Shown one piece after another: positions 59,617 to 64,000 of a stretch of 64,000 nucleotides of DNA (positions are counted from its first letter, which is position 1; every line of letters begins with the position of its first letter). The position numbers and the translations under genes were made by a program. Source of the DNA: Nectonema munidae (Eukaryota; Nematomorpha; Nectonematoida; Nectonematidae); contig JAUIRK010000612.1 in assembly GCA_030549495.1 (NCBI GenBank), positions 124,001-188,000 of the forward strand, written 5' to 3'. The notes under the pieces are model-generated. The model searched no databases. It was not told the origin of the DNA and was given only the letters and a program-made list of their open reading frames with translations.

Positions 59617-61476
59617 ATGGCTCTAATAAACAAATTCCCAACTTTTCGCCCTGTTGATGATCATGATTATTATTTAACTGAAGAGGCGGCTATTGGAAGT
59701 AATATCCGTGAATATTCTCTTTCCCAAACAGAGAAGAGATATTTGGGTTTCAAGAGACACATATGTACATACGCTAAGCCATACGCCTTCATCTTCTTTA
59801 GTTTCATATCCTTTCTCGCTCCCATTTCTTTCAATTTTTCGGAGCGTTCAAAGTGTCTTTGTGTTTTGATGTTGACTGCTTCTTGCTGGATATTCAGCAT
59901 TTTGCCTCTAGCAGTTGCCTCTTTGCTTCCAGCACTACTATTCCCGCTCTTTGGAATTCTGTCGATGAGACAAGTGAGTTCCTATTATTTCCAGGATCCT
60001 TTGATGCTCTATTTCGCGAGCTTGGTAATTTCCGGGTGCATTGAAAACGTGAATCTTCACAAAAGGATCGCGTTGAACGTTCTTCTGCGCTTTTCCAAAC
60101 TACACAAGCTCTATTTGATCCTCAGCCTTATGCTCTGCACTTTCTTCATGTCGATGTGGATGAGCAACACAGCAACCACCGCCATGCTAATCCCCATTTG
60201 CAAAAAGATTTTATCTTCTTCTGCGAATCCCTGCAAATCTAAACCTAAAGCATCTGATAGTAGCACTCCACTCCCAGATCCTCATTGCGGTGAAGAACAC
60301 AACATTTCCCTTAGAGAGCCTTCTTCCTCCTTCAATAATGAAGATGCTATCTCTTCAGAAAAGAATAAAAGATTCGCTTTAGTCGTATTCTTGAGCATCG
60401 CGTACTCAGCCAATCTCGGAGGAACGGCTTCACTCACCGGCTCAGGCCCCAATCTTATTTTTGTGAGCATTTTGAATGACGCTCTAATGAATTCCTCCAT
60501 TAACGTCACCAAAAACTCAATTTTGCCAAAGCAAACCGTTGATTACGTTTCCTGGCTCATTTATGCTTTTCCAGGAGCTTTCCTCTTACTCATACTTTGC
60601 TGGTTCTACCTGTCCTTCATTTACCTATCTGGTCTCCCAAATGTTCTAAAAGCACTCGCTTCGCACAAACACGTGAAAAGGGGGAAAGAAAACGAAAAAA
60701 GTATAGAGAGTATGATACAGGAGGAACTGAATGAACTGGGATGCATGCGTTCCGAAGAATACTGCATCTCCGTTCTGATCATTCTTCTATTCATAATTTG
60801 GATCAGTCAAAACCCCCCTTATGTCAGAGGCTGGGCCTCGTTCTTCCCAAATAGAACGATATCCCTCTCCACACCTGCTCTCTTAATCGCCATACTCATC
60901 TTCATCATTCCCAAAGCGTTGCTCTCCTTTCTAGAAAAAAGAAAACGCTATGACGTCACGGACCCTTCACCAAAGTTCGGACCGTTGATGACGTGGAAGG
61001 AATGTGAGGGTAACTTGTGCTGGGGCTTGATTCTTCTCTTTGGAGGGGGATTAGCTCTCGCTGCTGGAATGAAAAAGTCTGGTCTTTTGCACTACCTTGT
61101 CACTGGGCTGCTCTCAAAGCTTCGACACGCCCCCACACCCGTCATTTTACTAGTTATGATGGCTTGCACGTGTGCGGCAACTGAAGTCTTTAGTAATACG
61201 GCAACCGCTTCTATATTTGTACCGATATCGTTTACCATTGCGAAAAACTTGTCAACAAATGCTCTTTACTTCGCCTTTCCTATCACTCTCTGCACTTCTT
61301 ATGCGTTTTCTTTGCCAATTGCCACTGGACCAAACGCCCTCATTCACACAGCTGGTTTCATTCCAGTATCCATAATGGTTAAATTTGGAGTTTTCTTCAA
61401 TCTTATAAGTTTATTAATAACATACGTCATCGCTAACACATATGGTATTTTCTTTTTTAATAAATTTCTTGTTTAA
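59617..61476 (+). CDS. SLC13-family sodium/dicarboxylate-sulfate cotransporter, copy B (intronless)
   Basis: The 619-residue intact frame is a paralogue of the gene at 50.0-51.9 kb with the same family signatures: SNT at about 183-185 and 526-528, GGTASLTGSGPN, LLFGGGLALAAG and SLPIATGPNAL. The ATG (gcaacaatgg) is in a fair start context. The first ~42 residues differ widely from copy A (for example RPVDDHDYYLTEEA against LAVDDKDYLSDEDA), and the last ~85 carry over ten changes. The middle is almost the same at DNA level, with changes such as D to A in the acidic insert and T to S in the TGTGPN loop. The two genes run away from each other, 7.7 kb apart. Both being open suggests both are used. 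Function: sodium-coupled uptake of dicarboxylates, citrate or sulfate at the plasma membrane; substrate unknown. Confidence 0.93.
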   Translation: MALINKFPTFRPVDDHDYYLTEEAAIGSNIREYSLSQTEKRYLGFKRHICTYAKPYAFIFFSFISFLAPISFNFSERSKCLCVLMLTASCWIFSILPLAVASLLPALLFPLFGILSMRQVSSYYFQDPLMLYFASLVISGCIENVNLHKRIALNVLLRFSKLHKLYLILSLMLCTFFMSMWMSNTATTAMLIPICKKILSSSANPCKSKPKASDSSTPLPDPHCGEEHNISLREPSSSFNNEDAISSEKNKRFALVVFLSIAYSANLGGTASLTGSGPNLIFVSILNDALMNSSINVTKNSILPKQTVDYVSWLIYAFPGAFLLLILCWFYLSFIYLSGLPNVLKALASHKHVKRGKENEKSIESMIQEELNELGCMRSEEYCISVLIILLFIIWISQNPPYVRGWASFFPNRTISLSTPALLIAILIFIIPKALLSFLEKRKRYDVTDPSPKFGPLMTWKECEGNLCWGLILLFGGGLALAAGMKKSGLLHYLVTGLLSKLRHAPTPVILLVMMACTCAATEVFSNTATASIFVPISFTIAKNLSTNALYFAFPITLCTSYAFSLPIATGPNALIHTAGFIPVSIMVKFGVFFNLISLLITYVIANTYGIFFFNKFLV

Positions 61477-62329
61477 ACGTTTATATATATATATATATAT
61501 ATCTATAAACAGCCCTGTGGCAAGACTCTAATCACACGGTTGGAAGCTTATTCTAAAGGCTCCATTTTATCCTAAAAATTTTGGGACTTGTTAGAACTTA
61601 TTTGAGTTGAAAGAGAGGCTTCCATTATTTAGGGAGATGTCCATAGGTCAGGGTTGGATCAAATACGCTTTTTTGAGCCTCAAATAGAGATATAAATACT
61701 CTCACTTCCATAATACTTATGTTATCAAAACAATTGCTAAGTTGAAAATACAATTATAAATACTTTTTTCATAAACGTAAAGATGCTTTCACACATGTTA
61801 TAGCTCAGCGTATCAAATTGACATATAAATATATTCATCATACAATTGTTATGGCTCAGCTTCACTGAGAAAAAGAAATACTTCGGAGTGAATTCTGAGT
61901 TGCTTTTGTCATAGTTTTGTATTTATCATAACATTTTACAAAATACCAATACAAATACAAATGTATTCGATCCACTGCTGTCCATAAGTAGTCCATTGGA
62001 AACCGGAGAGTTGTTAAACAAATTTAAAAAAAAGTTAATTTTTTATTATGCTAATGCAAAATAAAGATTTTAAGAATTCTAAAGTAATGATTTTTTTTTA
62101 TTAAAAGTGGATTTTTGCATATAAAGGTTGGGAAAAGCGATTTCATTTTATTTATCTATTCCAATTCAAAAATTTAGACCAAAAATTACTGCCAGAACAA
62201 CCCGCATAAAAACGGGTGAAATGCAATGATTTATCTCCGCAAAAATCAAATTTATATTACGTGTCGTCATCCCTACCGATAAACCAATAACTCAACTGAC
62301 AAAACTAATCTAAGAATAAAATCCACACC
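61477..62329. other. Spacer after transporter B
   Basis: A TA microsatellite lies at about 61483-61502, directly after the stop. No gene seen. Confidence 0.5.
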
Positions 62330-64000
62330 TTAATGCCATAGGTAAGCTCGAAGATCCCAAAATTTAGGCACTCAAACCAAAATCTTTCTAGGCCACACCA
62401 CCTACTAACCGCCATCACACTAAACGTCAAAGTCAAACAATGCGAAAAATGCTTAAAATACGGCGACATCTCTTCAAAATGCAACGCATCACTCTACCAA
62501 ACAGCGGCCACCGTGGGCATGCTACATCATCCTGTACCCTAAAAAACGACAATAGCAAATTCCTTGCATACATTGTCACCAACAACACGCCTTGCAACAT
62601 CTAAACTCGGTAGCGTTTACATAAACCATAACAATTTAATCATGTCTCAACACAGCCAAATTTTATCTACTATAAATCACTCATAAACGGCTTGGGACAA
62701 GCTTCACACTCACACACTCATGACATAATATCAATAAACGAAGCATACCTTCACATTCCACACCAAACAGCCGACTACACAGACTCCTTCCTACACATAC
62801 CCCCACTAACAGAATATCCAGCATGGATAAAAACAACGATCGATTATTACCAATGCACCACTATATCAATAAAACTCTGGTTCAAACTACTTCTTCACAC
62901 TTATTCCCTCAAACTCCAAATCATTACTCTTCTGCTCTCTCTCTCTCCTCCCAACCTTTCTCAAAACACCCCGAACTTAACAACTTCTCTCAGTCACTTA
63001 CACAAATCAAACATAACATATTTTACTATATCCACCAACCTAAATGCAAGATCCTACTTCTGGCACATAAAATCAAATACACGATCACTCAAATCAAATA
63101 TCAAATCACTCACATTTGAATTCATGGCATCTCACAATCTTACAATAGCCGATATCGATAAATTAGACGACTGCATCATAAACAACATCTACCAATCACA
63201 AAACGATTTAACCATCATTTCCAACGAAACGAGACGTGTAATTCACAACTGGCGCAGCTCAGACATCTTACCCGGCTCCGAAAACGCATACATAACATTT
63301 CAAACAACCTCACTACAAAACTCTCAAAAATCGCTAATCCTAATTTTGGCAAACAAATTTTTTGGACAGCATTCTTTCACAATCTTAAATGCAAGATAGA
63401 CAACATCACCCTGACCACGGATACAACAAGTAATCTCGAAATATCTGTTCTTCAACTTAACAAATCCATCACAACAAGCATTCACGCCGCAACTCCTAAA
63501 AACCAGCTTCCTAACAGAAAACACGCCCATTTTTGGAAATGTACCTTAAACAACGCCAAACAACAATTACGCAAATCTCTAAAAAAAAAAAAAAAGCTAA
63601 CTAACTCTCACAGTAACATTCAACATTACTTTTTCCTCAAAACTCAATATCAGTTAAAAATTAAAGAGGTTAAAAAACACGCCTGAAAAATTTTTTGAAA
63701 CCAAACTCCAACAAACCCATGGTCAAGCATTAACAAACTTACAGACAAAAAACACACAGCATCACTCTCCAATCTTCTTTCAAGCAATCAAGATTCAATA
63801 TTTATCAACGACCCTTCACTCAACACTCTATTTCCCCCCTCCCCCGACACAAATGTAATTGACAAAAGTACCCATACACTTATTAGAATGGAAACAAAAG
63901 CATATCTACTAAATAACACCATTAACTCACACCCAGAAATCGCAATCAAAGAGCTAAACAAAATCATGCGTTGCATGAAAACCAAATCATCTAGCAGCCT
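62330..64000 (+). mobile_element. Non-LTR retrotransposon (I/Jockey/R1-type), end of ORF1 and endonuclease, cut by window end
   Basis: At about 62420-62540 the translation shows zinc knuckles of a LINE ORF1 protein: VKQCEKCLKYGDISSKC and a decayed second knuckle. From 62692 to 63399 an open frame carries an apurinic-type endonuclease: HDIISINEAYL, NLNARSYFW (canonical GDFNA...W), SQNDLTIIS and VIHNWRSSDILPGSENAYITF (canonical gSDH..i.f). The catalytic residues look altered (ISTNLNA for GDFNA; GSENA for GSDH). The last part (63890-64000, EIAIKELNKIMRCMKTKSS) resembles the start of the RT domain. The plus strand is strikingly rich in A and C and poor in G compared with neighbours. It contains stops and is probably dead. 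Confidence 0.75.

Noticed and set aside
50026-61476. Bacterial origin of the intronless transporters
   Set aside because: The protein signatures and Ser-rich cytosolic insert are of the animal SLC13 type, and codon use is like the host exon; intron absence alone is not enough.
1-64000. LTR retroelements or large capsid-bearing elements
   Set aside because: I saw no LTR pair, protease or integrase signature, or capsid-like gene. This was a reading by eye, so short worn pieces could be missed.

Overview
This is an AT-rich animal nuclear sequence. It has spliced host genes, long introns, tRNA-derived SINEs, and LINE, hAT, piggyBac and Mutator-like elements, but no operons, Shine-Dalgarno sites or dense coding. 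The composition and the repeat types fit an arthropod such as a parasitic copepod (sea louse). That placement is an inference, because no gene here fixes the species.

Layout. Positions 1-25.3 kb form a graveyard of mobile elements. An RTE/BovB-like LINE (1-1746 and 4742-5610) is split by a hAT element (1747-4741), which itself carries a small nested element. Then come a decayed hAT (8.1-9.2 kb), two copies of an intron-bearing Mutator-like transposase (11.6-12.3 and 14.5-16.6 kb), two MITEs, a 148-bp tandem satellite (16.9-17.6 kb), a piggyBac fragment (18.0-18.9 kb), remains of an unnamed repeated protein family (19.8-21.0 kb, minus) and a 4-kb piggyBac (21.25-25.29 kb) that contains two further insertions.

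Positions 25.8-44.4 kb hold host genes. A small minus-strand gene of unknown function has at least four phase-compatible exons (25.8-26.8 kb). The large plus-strand gene runs from about 28 to 44.4 kb and is recognisable as the nuclear pore scaffold NUP188: eight exons join in frame to 1,774 residues, with a possible extra upstream exon near 28.1 kb. A run of homopolymers at 28.26-28.66 kb in its 5' part looks like poor assembly. SINEs, MITEs and G-tract repeats lie in its introns.

Positions 44.4-64 kb hold two intact, intronless SLC13-type sodium-coupled anion transporter genes arranged head to head (50.0-51.9 kb minus, 59.6-61.5 kb plus). Their central ~1.48 kb is almost identical, while both ends have diverged, which is the pattern left by gene conversion. 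Between them lie the 3' end of a CR1-like LINE (53.7-54.4 kb) and a lightly damaged piggyBac with all three catalytic aspartates (55.5-57.7 kb). The window ends in an A+C-rich, G-poor non-LTR retrotransposon with zinc knuckles and an endonuclease (62.3-64.0 kb).

The two transporters probably do the same job, moving di/tricarboxylates or sulfate with sodium. NUP188 is a housekeeping gene unrelated to them. I see no CRISPR array, operon or clearly new multi-gene system. The most noteworthy signals are the converted SLC13 pair, the unknown gene beside NUP188, and several insertions dated relative to one another by their target duplications.
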